DNA of 64,000 bases from CAVWCQ01 sp963753545 (GCA_963753545.1 CAVWCQ010000008.1:2046001-2110000); one strand, 5' to 3'. Shown: positions 37,486-46,839, counted from the stretch's first letter. Numbers and translations: made by a program. Notes: generated by a model not told the origin, from the sequence alone.

Positions 37486-39428
37486 TTAGTGCCCGTTGTT
37501 ATCCCCATTGTGGGGCAGGTTTTTCATTTGACTTTTGCTGATGCGGTACGGGATGCTGGTGACAACCACATTTTCCATACGGCTCAGCGCCAGGTTAAAG
37601 ACAACAGCCGTATTCTGGTGAAGGGCCTGCTCCCAGAAAGTGTCCATCGCCAGATGGCCCATGATCACATGGACGAAACCGCCCGGCGTCTCGTTCTGAA
37701 GCGTTTCTATATAGTCGCGCAGCGGTTCGGCCAGGACGCGGTATGGCGAATCGATAATTTTCAATTCCCCAATGCCGATGCGCCTCTTCCACTTTTCCTG
37801 AACAATCCGAACTTTGTCCGGGTTGACATTGATGTGGACGGCGTGCCAGGGATGTTGGAGCGATTTGGCAAAGTTTACCAGCCGCACGGTTTCAGCGTGG
37901 ACATCATCGACCAGGATGATCGTTTGAATGGGACGCACGCTCGTATCGACGGGCACCCCTTCCAGGCTGAGGGCGCGGGCGACCCGCTTATAGTGGGCGT
38001 GGATGCGGAAAAAGATATAGACCAGGGTTGGGATCAGCAGCACGACGAACCACGCCCCATCTCTGAATTTGGTGATGGCGAAGATCATCATGACAACGCC
38101 CGTGCACACTGCGCCAAATGCGCTGATCGCCATCTTCAACCGCCAGCGGGGTTCGTACTCGATCATCGACTCGCGGCCCTGGATCGTTTCTCCAGGCTTC
38201 ATCTTGCTAATTCTTTTTAGGTGAATCACCATACCTGTTTGTGATATGGTGAAGCTCAGGAACACGCCAATAGCATACAGCGGGATCAGCCGCGTTGTTT
38301 GCGCATTGGCGACAATCACCAGCAGAGAAGCACAGAACGCTAACCCCGTGATGCCCCACGAGAAGACGAGTCGGCTGCCGCGAATGGTCAGTTGGCGGGG
38401 CAAGAAGCCGTCACTGGCAGCCAGAGCCGCCAATCGTGGAAAGTCGGCATAACTGGTGTTCGCCGCCATCAGCAGGATGAGCGCGGTGGCGGTCAGCACG
38501 GCGACATAAAGAATAGAGCCGTCGCTGTAGATGGTTCGCCCAAGCTGCGAAAAGATCGTTTCAGTGTCGCTGGGCAGCGCGTTTATCTGATGGGTGAGGA
38601 TGGTCAGGCCAAGCAGCAGCGTGATCATAATGCCGCTCATCCAGGTCAGGGTTGTGGCCGCGTTGCGACTCTTCGGTTCTTGGAAGGCGGGAATGCCATT
38701 GGATATCGCTTCGACGCCTGTCAGCGCCGTACAGCCGCTGGAGAAGGCTCTTAATATCAGGAACAGGGTGAGCGACTGGGTAGAGTGTGCGGACACTCTC
38801 AACGTCGCTTACTTCAGGCAGATCTCCCGGTTGCCAATCGGATGAACCCCACGACGAGCGTGAGGAACATCATCCCCAAGAAGAAATAGGTGGGAATAGC
38901 AAACAACTGGCCGCTCTCGCGCACGCCGCGCAGGTTGACCATTGTCATAAAGATGATGACGCCAATTGCCAGTTCGACGCGGTAGGGCAGCAAATCCGGG
39001 AAACCAGAGGTGATCTGGGCGACACCGGACGAGATACTCACGGCGACGGTCAGAATATAGTCGGTCAGCAGCGCCGCCCCAGCGATTTGCGCGGGTAACT
39101 CGCCCAGGTTGTCACGGGCGACAATGTACGCGCCGCCGCCGCGTGGGTAGGCGAAGATCGTCTGCCGGTAGGAAATCGTCAGGATGATCAGCAGCAGAGA
39201 AATGGCAATGGCAATCGGGATCGACAGGCCGAGCGTTGCCGCACCTGTTCCAGCCAAAGCCAGAATGAGCAAGATTTCTTCAATCGCATAGGCCGTGGAC
39301 GACAGGGCGTCCGAGGCAAAGACCGCCAGACCAACCGGCTTGGTCACAGTCTGGTGGGGTAAAGCCGTTGTTTCGAGCCGGTTGCCGATCAGCAGCCGGC
39401 TTAAGGAAAACCCAGTTTTAGATGCCAT
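37486..39428 (-). CDS. kimA: KimA-like K+ uptake permease, APC superfamily (frameshifted)
   Basis: The frame-corrected protein is about 640 residues long: twelve hydrophobic helices followed by a cytoplasmic regulatory domain. Diagnostic runs are VFASDALSSTAYAIEEILLI, SYRQTIFAYPRGGGAYIVAR, DYILTVAVSISSGVAQITS and AFSSGCTALTGVEAISNGIP. These match the KimA (YdaO) proton-coupled potassium transporter of Firmicutes rather than an amino acid permease, as I recall the family. The C-terminal part (QTIILVDDVHAETVRLVNFA) is a USP-like fold, the c-di-AMP-binding region in KimA. One frame change near 38805 splits it. A terminator-like hairpin in its leader suggests regulation. Confidence 0.8.
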
Positions 39429-39468
39429 CTGACACCCTTAGTTATCGATTCTTTGGTAGGTGCAAGCG

Positions 39469-39500
39469 CGAGACAATTAAAAAGCCCGCTTGTCTCGGGC
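39469..39500 (-). promoter_or_regulatory. Possible attenuator in the kimA leader
   Basis: On the minus strand GCCCG (39500-39496) and CGGGC (39488-39484) form a short stem followed by five T, about 50 bases before the kimA start. The overlapping segments TGTCTCG and CGAGACA (39497-39491 with 39475-39469) form an alternative stem that would break it. Mutually exclusive hairpins suggest transcription attenuation. I do not see the conserved elements of the ydaO c-di-AMP riboswitch. Confidence 0.45.
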
Positions 39501-39556
39501 GCAGCTTGTCATTGTTAAAGCAGTCTGTATCAAGAATTTATCAAAGATTCGGGCGA

Positions 39557-39562
39557 ATTATA
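39557..39562 (-). promoter_or_regulatory. Candidate -10 element of kimA
   Basis: TATAAT on the minus strand about 130 bases upstream of kimA and before the leader hairpins. No good -35 element is visible at 16-18 bases. Confidence 0.35.
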
Positions 39563-39608
39563 CCCAACCTTAAGCGGGTTGGGGAGGGTGACTCCGTAAA
39601 AAACACAC

Positions 39609-39643
39609 AAAAATGCCGGAGAGTTTGCACAAATCTCTCCGGC
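39609..39643 (-). terminator. Rho-independent terminator of the ATP-grasp ligase gene
   Basis: GCCGGAGAG and CTCTCCGGC form a perfect 9-bp stem with an 11-base loop, followed on the minus strand by a T-run (one A first). Confidence 0.85.
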
Positions 39644-39667
39644 AAAGTGTCATGGTGACGGTATATT

Positions 39668-40771
39668 TTAATGCGTTGTGACGGTAAGGCCCTGGCGTTC
39701 AGCCGCCGCATTGAGAATCGTGTTGATCAGCTTCTCGTATTCCCACCCGGTCGCCTGGGCTTGCAGCCACAGATCGCTGAGGTCCGGGTTCAGGCCGGGC
39801 AGCGGGTTGATTTCCAGGATGTAGGGCTTGTTCCCCGCTTCGACGTCAATACGGAAGTCGACGCGCGCGGCATCCTTGGTGTCGGTCACGCGGAATACAT
39901 CGGCAGCCAACAGGTAAAGCTGGCGCAGCAGGTCTGGCTCGACAGTCGCCGGGCACATATACAGGCTGAGATTCTCGGCCCATTCCGTCTTGATGCGGTT
40001 GGTGTAAACCTGGCCCTCGGAGTCGGCATAATACGAAAAGTCGATTTCCAGCGGGGGCATAAAGAACAGTCCGGCGGGCAGTTCGCGCGCGGCGCTGCCT
40101 TCGGGAATTTGCCGTGCCGAAACGGCGTCCACATTACCGATCATGCCGATGGTGATCTCGCGCCCCTGGATATAGTGCTCGCACAGGATCGGCTGGTGGT
40201 AGAGTTCGATCTGGCGGGCGACCTGTTCCCGAAGCTGGGCGACGGTGCGCACCACGCTTTCCGCGCTGACGCCCATGCTTGTTCCTTCACGGCTGGGCTT
40301 GACGAACAGCGGGAAGCGCAGTTCGCCTTGTTCATTCAGCAGATCGGCCTGAACCGGATCGTTGGGGCTTTCAAAGACCTGAAATTCCGGCGTCGGCAGG
40401 CCGTGATAGAGCAGGACACGCTTGGTCATCGGCTTGTCAAGGGCCAGGGCGAGTGTCAGCAGTTTGCTGCCGGTGTAGGGCAGGCGCAGCATTTCCAGAA
40501 TGGCGGGAACCTGCGATTTGCGGCTGTCGCCAAAATGACTCTCGGAGATGTTGAAGCAGATATCGGGCTGATATTCGCGCAGGCGTTCAATCAAATTGTA
40601 GGGTGGGTGGATGCTGGCTTCAATAAATTCCGCTTCGTGCCCGGCGCTTTTGAGAGCATCAACAATGGCGTTAACCGTGCGAGGGCTGTCGAGATCGTCC
40701 CACTGATCATCGGCCATGCCCTCCCAGCGGGGCGCATTTTTTTTCAGATTGGCTAGAACGGCGATCCGCAT
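39668..40771 (-). CDS. ATP-grasp ligase, D-Ala-D-Ala ligase-like
   Basis: The 367-residue enzyme has the Ddl/ATP-grasp architecture: an N-terminal pre-ATP-grasp domain, YTGSKLLTLALALDKPMTKR, FPLFVKPSREGTSMGVSA (ATP-binding Lys), ILCEHYIQGREITIGMIGN, and the metal-binding VDFRIDV..YILEINPLPGLNPDLS. Family enzymes join an amine to a carboxylate through an acyl-phosphate. It is longer than Ddl and has an inserted MPPLEIDFSYYADSEGQVYT. It is close to kamA in the same direction, so a role in ligating lysine or beta-lysine is possible; cell wall D-Ala-D-Ala formation is the default alternative. Confidence 0.85.
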   Translation of the reverse strand: MRIAVLANLKKNAPRWEGMADDQWDDLDSPRTVNAIVDALKSAGHEAEFIEASIHPPYNLIERLREYQPDICFNISESHFGDSRKSQVPAILEMLRLPYTGSKLLTLALALDKPMTKRVLLYHGLPTPEFQVFESPNDPVQADLLNEQGELRFPLFVKPSREGTSMGVSAESVVRTVAQLREQVARQIELYHQPILCEHYIQGREITIGMIGNVDAVSARQIPEGSAARELPAGLFFMPPLEIDFSYYADSEGQVYTNRIKTEWAENLSLYMCPATVEPDLLRQLYLLAADVFRVTDTKDAARVDFRIDVEAGNKPYILEINPLPGLNPDLSDLWLQAQATGWEYEKLINTILNAAAERQGLTVTTH

Positions 40772-40908
40772 GATTCCTCCTCAAGGCGGTAGTACAGTAT
40801 CAGGGGCGCAGGGCTTGCTTCGCAAGCTTGCAGCGCCCCTGGTGTGGTATGTAGTTTCGTGGGGACGTTGCTAAACCGCTTGCGCGCCTTAGCTGGCCTC
40901 ATCAGGGG

Positions 40909-42559
40909 CTACTTGGAGACGCGGTACGACTTGCCCCCACGAGAGCGGCGGTTCACAACTGAATGACCGTTATGGCCGTTATTGCCATTGCTCTCGTGAC
41001 CGTTGCCGTTACCATTCCCGTTCCCGTTCGCGGAATGACCGTTGCCATTATGGTTATGACCGTTGCCGTTCCCGTTTCCGTTCGACGGGGCCGCCGAGTT
41101 TTCGATGTTCAGCGCTTCGCCCATGTGGAAACGCTGCCACTTGCCGTCGTTGATATTCAGGCGGTGCTGGATGCCGTTGCGGCGGTGCATCGTATCGAAG
41201 CCTTCCGGCTTGATGGACGATGCCTTCCCTTCGAGCAGACCGGACGACACCCGTCTGGCCCGTTTCGGTGCGCTCAACCGCCTGGTGATCCAGGTGATCG
41301 ATCATATGCGGATCGTAGTCGAGCGGCTCATCATAGGTCGTGATATAGCCCTCGTAGTTGCGCAGGACGACCTTGCCAGGAGCCTGGCTGATCAGGTACT
41401 GCGGCATGACCGGAATCTTGCCGCCGCCGCCTGGGGCGTCAACGACATAGGTCGGAACCGCGTAGCCGCTGGTATGGCCGCGCAGCCCTTCGATGATCTC
41501 GATGCCCTTGGCGACCGTCGTGCGGAAGTGCCCCGCGCCCTTGACCAGATCACACTGGTACAGGTAGTAGGGGCGAACACGGTTGCGCACGAGCTTGTGA
41601 ATCAGTTCGCGCTGGATGTTCACGCTGTCATTGATTCCCGCCAGAAGCACGCTCTGGTTGCCGAGCGGAATACCGGCTGACGCCAGTTTATCCAGGGCAA
41701 CGCTGAGTTCCGGCGTGATTTCCTTCGGATGGTTGACGTGAATGTTCATCCACAGCGGATGGTATTTCTTGAGCATATCGCACAGATCATCGGTGATGCG
41801 CTGCGGCATAAAGACAGGCACGCGGCTGCCGATGCGGATGATTTCGATATGTTCGATGGCTCTTAGGCTTGCCAGAATGTATTCCAGCACCTTGGGGGCC
41901 AGGGTTAGCGGATCACCACCGCTGAGCAAAACGTCGCGCACCTGTGGCGTGCGACGAAGATAATCGAGCTGTAGCTCAAACTCCGCCTTGCTGAAGTTTG
42001 CGCCGGGGTTGCCGACGATACGGCTGCGCGTGCAGTAACGGCAGTAGCTCGCGCATTGTGTAGTAACGAGCATCAGCACGCGGTCCGGGTAGCGGTGTAC
42101 GAGGCCCGGAACAGGGCTGTGCTTGTCTTCGGCCAGGCTGTCTTCCATCATGCCCTCAAACGCTTCCAACTCGCGACCTTGAGGAATCACCTGGCGTCGC
42201 ACCGGACAATAGGGGTCGTCCGGGTCGATCAAACTGGCAAAGTAGGGTGTGATATCTACGCGGAATTTGTCTTCCGCCGTCAGCCCTTCAATTTCCTCCG
42301 GCGTCAGATTGATGATCTGCGCCAGTTCGTCAACCGTGTTCAGGCGATTGGCAAGCTGCCAGCGCCAGTCATCCCACTTTTCATCGGGAACGTCAGCCCA
42401 CAGCGCGGGGCGGGGCGTCCGGGTGGGGGAAGTATTCGGTTGAGACGGAGGGGTATAGGTATCCGACGCGGGGTAGGTGCGATCCCTACCAGAGCCAGGA
42501 GGTTCGGCAGGTTCGGCTTGAGCGGTTTCTTCGGTCTGTTTGAAGTTGGTCTGTGCCAT
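40909..42559 (-). CDS. kamA: Lysine 2,3-aminomutase (frameshifted near C-terminus)
   Basis: This radical SAM, PLP-dependent enzyme converts L-lysine to L-beta-lysine. The cluster motif is CASYCRYC (Cys169, 173, 176); LLSGGDPLTL binds SAM; HVNHPKEIT and the PLP Lys381 in GGGGKIPVMPQYLI are present. The N-terminal 55 residues are Pro/Thr/Glu-rich. A frame change near 41250 leads into SSGLLEGKASSIKPEGFD, the family's C-terminal domain, and then a Gly/Asn/His/Ser tail of about 45 residues. It is divergent from a homocitrate synthase-like gene. The ribosome-binding GGGAGTG precedes the ATG. Confidence 0.93.
40968..41092 (-). repeat. Gly-Asn low-complexity coding repeat in kamA
   Basis: Repeats of GGNAAC hexamers encode NGNGNGNG runs with interspersed His and Ser. 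The tract is coding, not a CRISPR or intergenic repeat. Confidence 0.8.
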
Positions 42560-42664
42560 TTCACACTCCCAAAAAATAAGCCGATCCCCTACTCAAAGAG
42601 GTTCGACCTACTCCGAACGAATATCAGTGTGGGATGCGTGTTTTCCCACTGTGCGCTGCTATTA

Positions 42665-42692
42665 ATTATACACATGTTTCACGAGATGCAAA
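42665..42692 (-). promoter_or_regulatory. Predicted kamA promoter
   Basis: On the minus strand TTTGCA, a 16-base spacer and TATAAT, about 105 bases before the kamA ATG. Confidence 0.5.
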
Positions 42693-42744
42693 TACCTTTT
42701 TTCGTGAAATATATAAAATATCTATTAAAACTTTCCGGCTTGGT

Positions 42745-42834
42745 GCAAATCATCTGATCATTTAGCGAAATTGACTAGGCAGTGCAGAGGTCGTTTGTGT
42801 AAAAATGAACATATTCATTGATCAGATGATTTGC
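42745..42834. promoter_or_regulatory. 16-bp perfect inverted repeat, arms 58 bases apart
   Basis: The arms GCAAATCATCTGATCA (42745-42760) and TGATCAGATGATTTGC (42819-42834) are exact inverse copies. Each contains the palindrome TGATCA. They bracket a TTGACT promoter-like hexamer (42771-42776), so they may be paired operators or a looping site for the divergent genes. Confidence 0.7.
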
Positions 42835-42860
42835 CCGGCATGAGTTCAAAGGAAATTCCC

Positions 42861-44153
42861 ATGTTCTCTGAACCCCAATCTCCCGACTATTTTCTAGACA
42901 GTTTCCCGCGTGACAATTTTCCGCAGTATGCGTGGGAAGAACGCCCGGCTGCGCTGCCAGCCGAGGCCTGGACAACCGAAACAACTCATCGCGACGGGCA
43001 GCAGGGTGGCTTGCCGCTAACGACTGAGCAGAGTACCGCCGTTTATGACATTCTGTGCCGCTTCACCGGGCAGAGTGGGGCGATCCGGCAGGCTGAGTTT
43101 TTTGTCTACCGCCCCTCGGATCGCGCGGCGCTCGAACAGGCATTGGAGCGCCACAAGGGCGGCGCGCCTATCCAGCCGACCACCTGGATCCGTGCAGCCG
43201 CCAAAGATGTTGAACTGATCAAGTCCCTTGGCGTCACCGAGACGGGGATGCTGGCGTCTATTTCAGACTATCACGCGTTCCACAAGTTTAATCCTGGCGG
43301 ACGCAACCAGGCTGCCGAAACCTATTTGAAAGCCGTGCAAATGGCATTGGATGCAGGTATCCGCCCGCGCGTGCACCTGGAAGATGCGACCAGAGCTTCG
43401 ATTGATTTTATGTGCGAATTTGCCGAGGCGGTGCTGAAAGCCTGTGAGGGTACGGGCTTCAGTCCGAAATTCCGCATCTGCGATACGATGGGCCTGGGCC
43501 TGCCCTATGATGATGTGGCAGCCCCGCGCAGTGTGCCGCGTATTTTCCGTGCCTTTCGCAGCATGGGATTTGCTCCCGAAGACCTGGAATTTCACCCGCA
43601 CAACGATACGTGGATGGTGGTGCCGAACTGTCTGGCGGCGGTGCGCGAAGGCTGCGCCGTGATCAACGGGACGTGCCTGGGCAAGGGCGAACGCACCGGG
43701 AACGCACCCCTGGAAGGCGTGCTGATGCACCTGATCGGTATGGGCTATTTTAAGGGAAACCAGCCGGACTTTACGGCGCTGAACGATCTGGCGGATTATT
43801 ACGCCGAGATGGGCCAGCCGCTGCCCGCCAAGTATCCGCTCTATGGGCGCGACGCGCACCGCACGCGGGCGGGTGTTCACGCCGATGGATTGAACAAATT
43901 CTGGTGGATGTACGCGCCGTTTAATGTGCCCGATCTGTTGGGGCGCGCCCTGGAAGTCTCCCTGACCAAAGACTCCGGCGTAGCAGGCCTGATCTTCCTG
44001 ATCAAGCAGCACCTGAATTTGGATCTGCCCAAGGATGATCCCGGCTTGCAGGCGGTTTATGCCTGGCTGCTGTCTGAATATGATAATGGCCGCCAGACCG
44101 CCATCGAGTGGGAAGAAGTCGCGCCCGTCGTGCAGCAGCATATAACGGCCTAA
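42861..44153 (+). CDS. Homocitrate / 2-isopropylmalate synthase-family enzyme
   Basis: The 430-residue protein is an HMGL-like Claisen condensation TIM barrel. The catalytic N-terminal motif is THRDGQQGGLPLT, and the metal-binding HxH is EFHPHNDTW; NGTCLGKGERTGNAPLEGV completes the site. Relatives condense acetyl-CoA with 2-oxo acids in leucine or lysine (aminoadipate) pathways. It lacks the LeuA regulatory domain and does not tell which substrate it uses. Start ATG 42861 has AAAGGA 7 bases upstream; ATG 42840 would overlap the inverted repeat. It is divergent from kamA, which supports, but does not prove, a lysine connection. Confidence 0.85.
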   Translation: MFSEPQSPDYFLDSFPRDNFPQYAWEERPAALPAEAWTTETTHRDGQQGGLPLTTEQSTAVYDILCRFTGQSGAIRQAEFFVYRPSDRAALEQALERHKGGAPIQPTTWIRAAAKDVELIKSLGVTETGMLASISDYHAFHKFNPGGRNQAAETYLKAVQMALDAGIRPRVHLEDATRASIDFMCEFAEAVLKACEGTGFSPKFRICDTMGLGLPYDDVAAPRSVPRIFRAFRSMGFAPEDLEFHPHNDTWMVVPNCLAAVREGCAVINGTCLGKGERTGNAPLEGVLMHLIGMGYFKGNQPDFTALNDLADYYAEMGQPLPAKYPLYGRDAHRTRAGVHADGLNKFWWMYAPFNVPDLLGRALEVSLTKDSGVAGLIFLIKQHLNLDLPKDDPGLQAVYAWLLSEYDNGRQTAIEWEEVAPVVQQHITA

Positions 44154-44216
44154 CTTTCTGAGTTGAGGCCAGCATGATACACTGGTAACAGCGCATTGCT
44201 CCACAGGAGGACTACA

Positions 44217-44951
44217 GTGAAAATCAGGCTGGCCCGCTTGGTACTTGTTTTGATCATCCTGTTAGGCGTTTCTCCGGTTTTGGCTCAGGAGGGCGCGATC
44301 ACTCACACCATCACCTATGATGGCTTCACCTTCAGCTATGGGGATGGCATCACCCTAACCATTACCCAATATCCGGGCGATGCTCCTGACACCATGATGC
44401 CCGGCGGCCCTGATGTCCGGCACAATGTGTTTACGCTCAGCGAAGACGTTTCGACCACGACCATTGTTGTCTATAACGCCGTTGATTTTACCGGGTATGA
44501 GTCGCACCTCGGACAGCTTCAGACGCTGTACGATCTGCTCACCACTCGTCCGGACCTGACCGCCTATACAACCCTGCCCATTTTGCCGCCGCCTGCCGGG
44601 ATGCAGTCGCTCGTTGCTCACGCGTCGTATGTGGATACAGGCTCGGTCGTGGGGATCGCCTATATCACGAACTTCCGTTTTGATGTTTCCCCCTTTATGA
44701 GCACGGATTTTGTTTATACTTTCCAGGGACTCAGCGGCAAGGGGCAGTATGTTGTGGCGGTGCAGACCTGGCTGACGACAAGCCTGTTCCCGTCGTCGCC
44801 GGATGGATTACCCATGATTTCATCTGACGCGGAATGGCAGCAGGAATTGTCCAATGCGATTAGCGTTTTGAACAGTGCCGCGCCCGATGCGTTCTCGCCT
44901 GCGCTGACCTCGGTCGATGATCTGGTCGCCACGTTCAGCTTCGCGGAATAA
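44217..44951 (+). CDS. Secreted protein of unknown function
   Basis: GTG 44217 with AGGAGG 6 bases upstream opens a 244-residue protein with a signal peptide (LARLVLVLIILLGVSPVLAQ) and a beta-rich mature part. A stretch such as TITYDGFTFSYGDGITLTI resembles lipoprotein-like LpqN or similar folds, but I cannot name the family. It is a monocistronic unit ending at a GC-rich hairpin. Confidence 0.75.
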   Translation: MKIRLARLVLVLIILLGVSPVLAQEGAITHTITYDGFTFSYGDGITLTITQYPGDAPDTMMPGGPDVRHNVFTLSEDVSTTTIVVYNAVDFTGYESHLGQLQTLYDLLTTRPDLTAYTTLPILPPPAGMQSLVAHASYVDTGSVVGIAYITNFRFDVSPFMSTDFVYTFQGLSGKGQYVVAVQTWLTTSLFPSSPDGLPMISSDAEWQQELSNAISVLNSAAPDAFSPALTSVDDLVATFSFAE

Positions 44952-44958
44952 CAACAAT

Positions 44959-44990
44959 GGGGTGGGTGCATGCCCGCCCCAACACAATTT
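44959..44990 (+). terminator. Hairpin and T-run after the secreted protein gene
   Basis: GGGGTGGGTGCATGCCCGCCCC is an imperfect palindrome (one G-T pair), followed 8 bases later by five T. It ends the gene at 44951 and also resembles a mobile intergenic palindrome. Confidence 0.5.
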
Positions 44991-45321
44991 TTGACTGTTT
45001 CATCTTCAAAATAGTACTTAAGGTTCAACCTTAAGGGAGTATTTTTCAGCCCCCTCCCGTGCTATACTGATCGTGTGAGCAGAGCTTTTTTTGCTTTGTT
45101 TTGGATTTTTTTGCGCGCTTTGCGGTTGAACTGCTTTTTTATTTTCAAAGGTGGAATACGGTTATAAAACGGTTAGTCGCCAGCCGTTTTTGGGGGGGTA
45201 GCGGAATCGCTACGGGAAGAAGTGCCCAATTAGTGATCAACTAATTTTCTGCCAAAGTTAGAATACGAGAAAAAACGCCCAAAAACGGGTATGATACGAC
45301 TCTCTTAAGTGTAATATGAAA

Positions 45322-45348
45322 GGCCCTGAAGTGATCAACAACAGGGCC
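45322..45348 (-). terminator. Likely terminator of the amidohydrolase gene
   Basis: GGCCCTG and CAGGGCC form a 7-bp stem with a 13-base loop, about 50 bases past the stop codon; on the minus strand only TTT follows, so it is a weak terminator. Confidence 0.5.
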
Positions 45349-45400
45349 AATGACGCACATTAGCGGCAGTTTTAGTGCAAGAAGCGGATCATTAAGCGAT

Positions 45401-46640
45401 CTACTCGCCTTCGTCGCGGACGATCACGCCATCTTTCAAAACCAGCCGGACGTTGAGCAGCGTCTGCAAATCTGCCAGCGGATCGCCGTTCACGACCAGA
45501 ATATCCGCGATTTTGCCAGTTTCCAGGGTGCCTAAGTCCGCGTCGAGATCACAGACGACAGCGGCGTTGTGCGTAGCAGCGACGATGATCTGCATCGGCG
45601 TCATGCCTGCCTCCTGCATCAATTCGATCTCGGTGATGGGCATACCTTCATCGAACGGGGTGAAATAGCCGTGAAAATCGGTTCCCAGCGCGATCTGCCC
45701 CCCTGCCTCGACAAAGCGCTGCACATTATCAACCGTGATCTGCCGGAAGTTTGCCCCGTGCGCTTCACTGACGCCCTTCCATAGTTCCAGGGTCGGGACC
45801 CAGTAAACGCCGTGTTCGACCGTCTGCGCGATCAAATCGTCGGACAGCGAATTAACCGCCATGTGGACGATCTCATCGACGCCTGCATCAATCGCCCAGG
45901 GTAGTTCATCGGATTTCATGATATGCAGTTGGACGCGCAGGCCGTTTTCATGCGCTGTATCGACCAGGGCGGCAAACTCCTCCTGGGTCAACAGCGGTAA
46001 GTTTTCGCTAATGACGCTGCCATCATCCAGCGCGGTTTTGATGCTGTTCGCGCCCAGTGCGACCAGATCAGTAACAGCCGCCCGTGCTTCTTCCGGCAGA
46101 ATCGACCGGGTAGACGACTCCGCCGTAGCCATGCGGCACGTTGACGAACGGCCCGGCAGAGACGATCCGCGCATAGGTTGGGGTCTGCCACGTGATATCG
46201 CGGATGGCGAACGCCCGGATCATCAGCCTGCGCAGTTGATTTTGCTCGGCGGAAACATCGGGCAGTTGATCGGCGGGCCAGCCAGATACATCATGAACAC
46301 CCAGATCGCGCACGGTTGTGACGCCAGCTTGCACCCATTCGGTCAGATAGGTCTGGTCAAATGCGTCGTGGACATGCGTATTAAAGAATCCCGGCAGAAT
46401 GGTCGCGCCGCCCAGATCGATGACCAAAGCGCCATCGGGGATCGTGACGTCCGCACGCGGCCCAACCGCGCTGATCCGCCCATCCTGGATGATCACTACC
46501 GCATCGGGAACGGGATCGGCCCCTGTGCCGTCGATTAGCGTGCCGTTGACGAGGGCGATTGTTGTGTTGGTTTGGGCCTGGGAGTGAACAGGGGCAAGCA
46601 GCAAACAGCCGAGGATGGTTAGCAAAGATAGTGCCTTCAT
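45401..46640 (-). CDS. Secreted amidohydrolase, imidazolonepropionase/prolidase-like (frameshifted)
   Basis: A signal peptide (LSLLTILGCLLLAPVHSQAQ) is followed by an amidohydrolase barrel. Metal ligands are visible: HxH in FNTHVHDAF, a carbamylated-Lys candidate in ANSIKTALDDG, His in VQLHIMKS and the Asp in GTDFHGYFT. The C-terminal GKIADILVVNGDPL is diagnostic of the COG1228 group. The frame shifts near 46110. ATG 46640 has GGGAGG upstream. It would hydrolyse a cyclic amide, dipeptide or xenobiotic outside the membrane. Confidence 0.87.
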
Positions 46641-46679
46641 AGTTCCTCCCTGAGAACAGAAAGCCAAAAAAGAAATTTT

Positions 46680-46709
46680 CACCGCGGAGAGCGCGGACAA
46701 CGCAGAGGA
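46680..46709. repeat. Intergenic repeat, family D (CCGCGGAGAGCGCGG..CGCAGAGGA)
   Basis: Resembles the element at 55493-55524 in reverse orientation and a degenerate copy at 53271-53305. These are short interspersed elements reading CTCTGCG-CTCTCCGCG-GTGA. Confidence 0.6.
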
Positions 46710-46839
46710 AACGCAAGAGAAAAACACGATGGTAGAATTATACAGGTACTGGCGAAGGGAAAAAAGATCATTTATAATACGGAGTTACGGAACATCTGTT
46801 CTTATTTCTCCCGCACTGGCTGTTTTTTGCTTGGCAGCA

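Larger units (their letters stand above)
42560..42860. other. 301-bp divergent region, kamA / homocitrate synthase-like gene
   Basis: It is AT-rich in the middle and contains a kamA promoter at 42665-42692, a TTGACT -35-like hexamer at 42771 for the rightward gene, and a 16-bp inverted repeat bracketing that hexamer. No lysine riboswitch motif was recognised. Confidence 0.6.
44952..45400. other. 449-bp gene-free region with several hairpins
   Basis: After the terminator-like GGGGTGGG/CCCGCCCC element (44959-44980) come inverted repeats CTTAAGG/CCTTAAG (45018-45036), AAAACGG/CCGTTTT with following T (45166-45191), GTAGCG/CGCTAC (45198-45213), AATTAG/CTAATT (45228-45246) and GGCCCTG/CAGGGCC (45322-45348). 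A TATACT lies at 45063-45068. No tRNA, SRP RNA, tmRNA or RNase P signature was seen. Confidence 0.55.

Noticed and set aside
39429..39562. c-di-AMP (ydaO) riboswitch ahead of kimA
   Set aside because: The conserved junction elements of that riboswitch are not visible; only a terminator-like hairpin is.
40963..41092. Repeat tract that could suggest a CRISPR array
   Set aside because: Units are hexamers coding for Gly-Asn in kamA; there are no spaced direct repeats of 24-40 bp.
45063..45350. tmRNA, SRP RNA or RNase P RNA in the gene-free region
   Set aside because: None of their conserved core motifs could be found.
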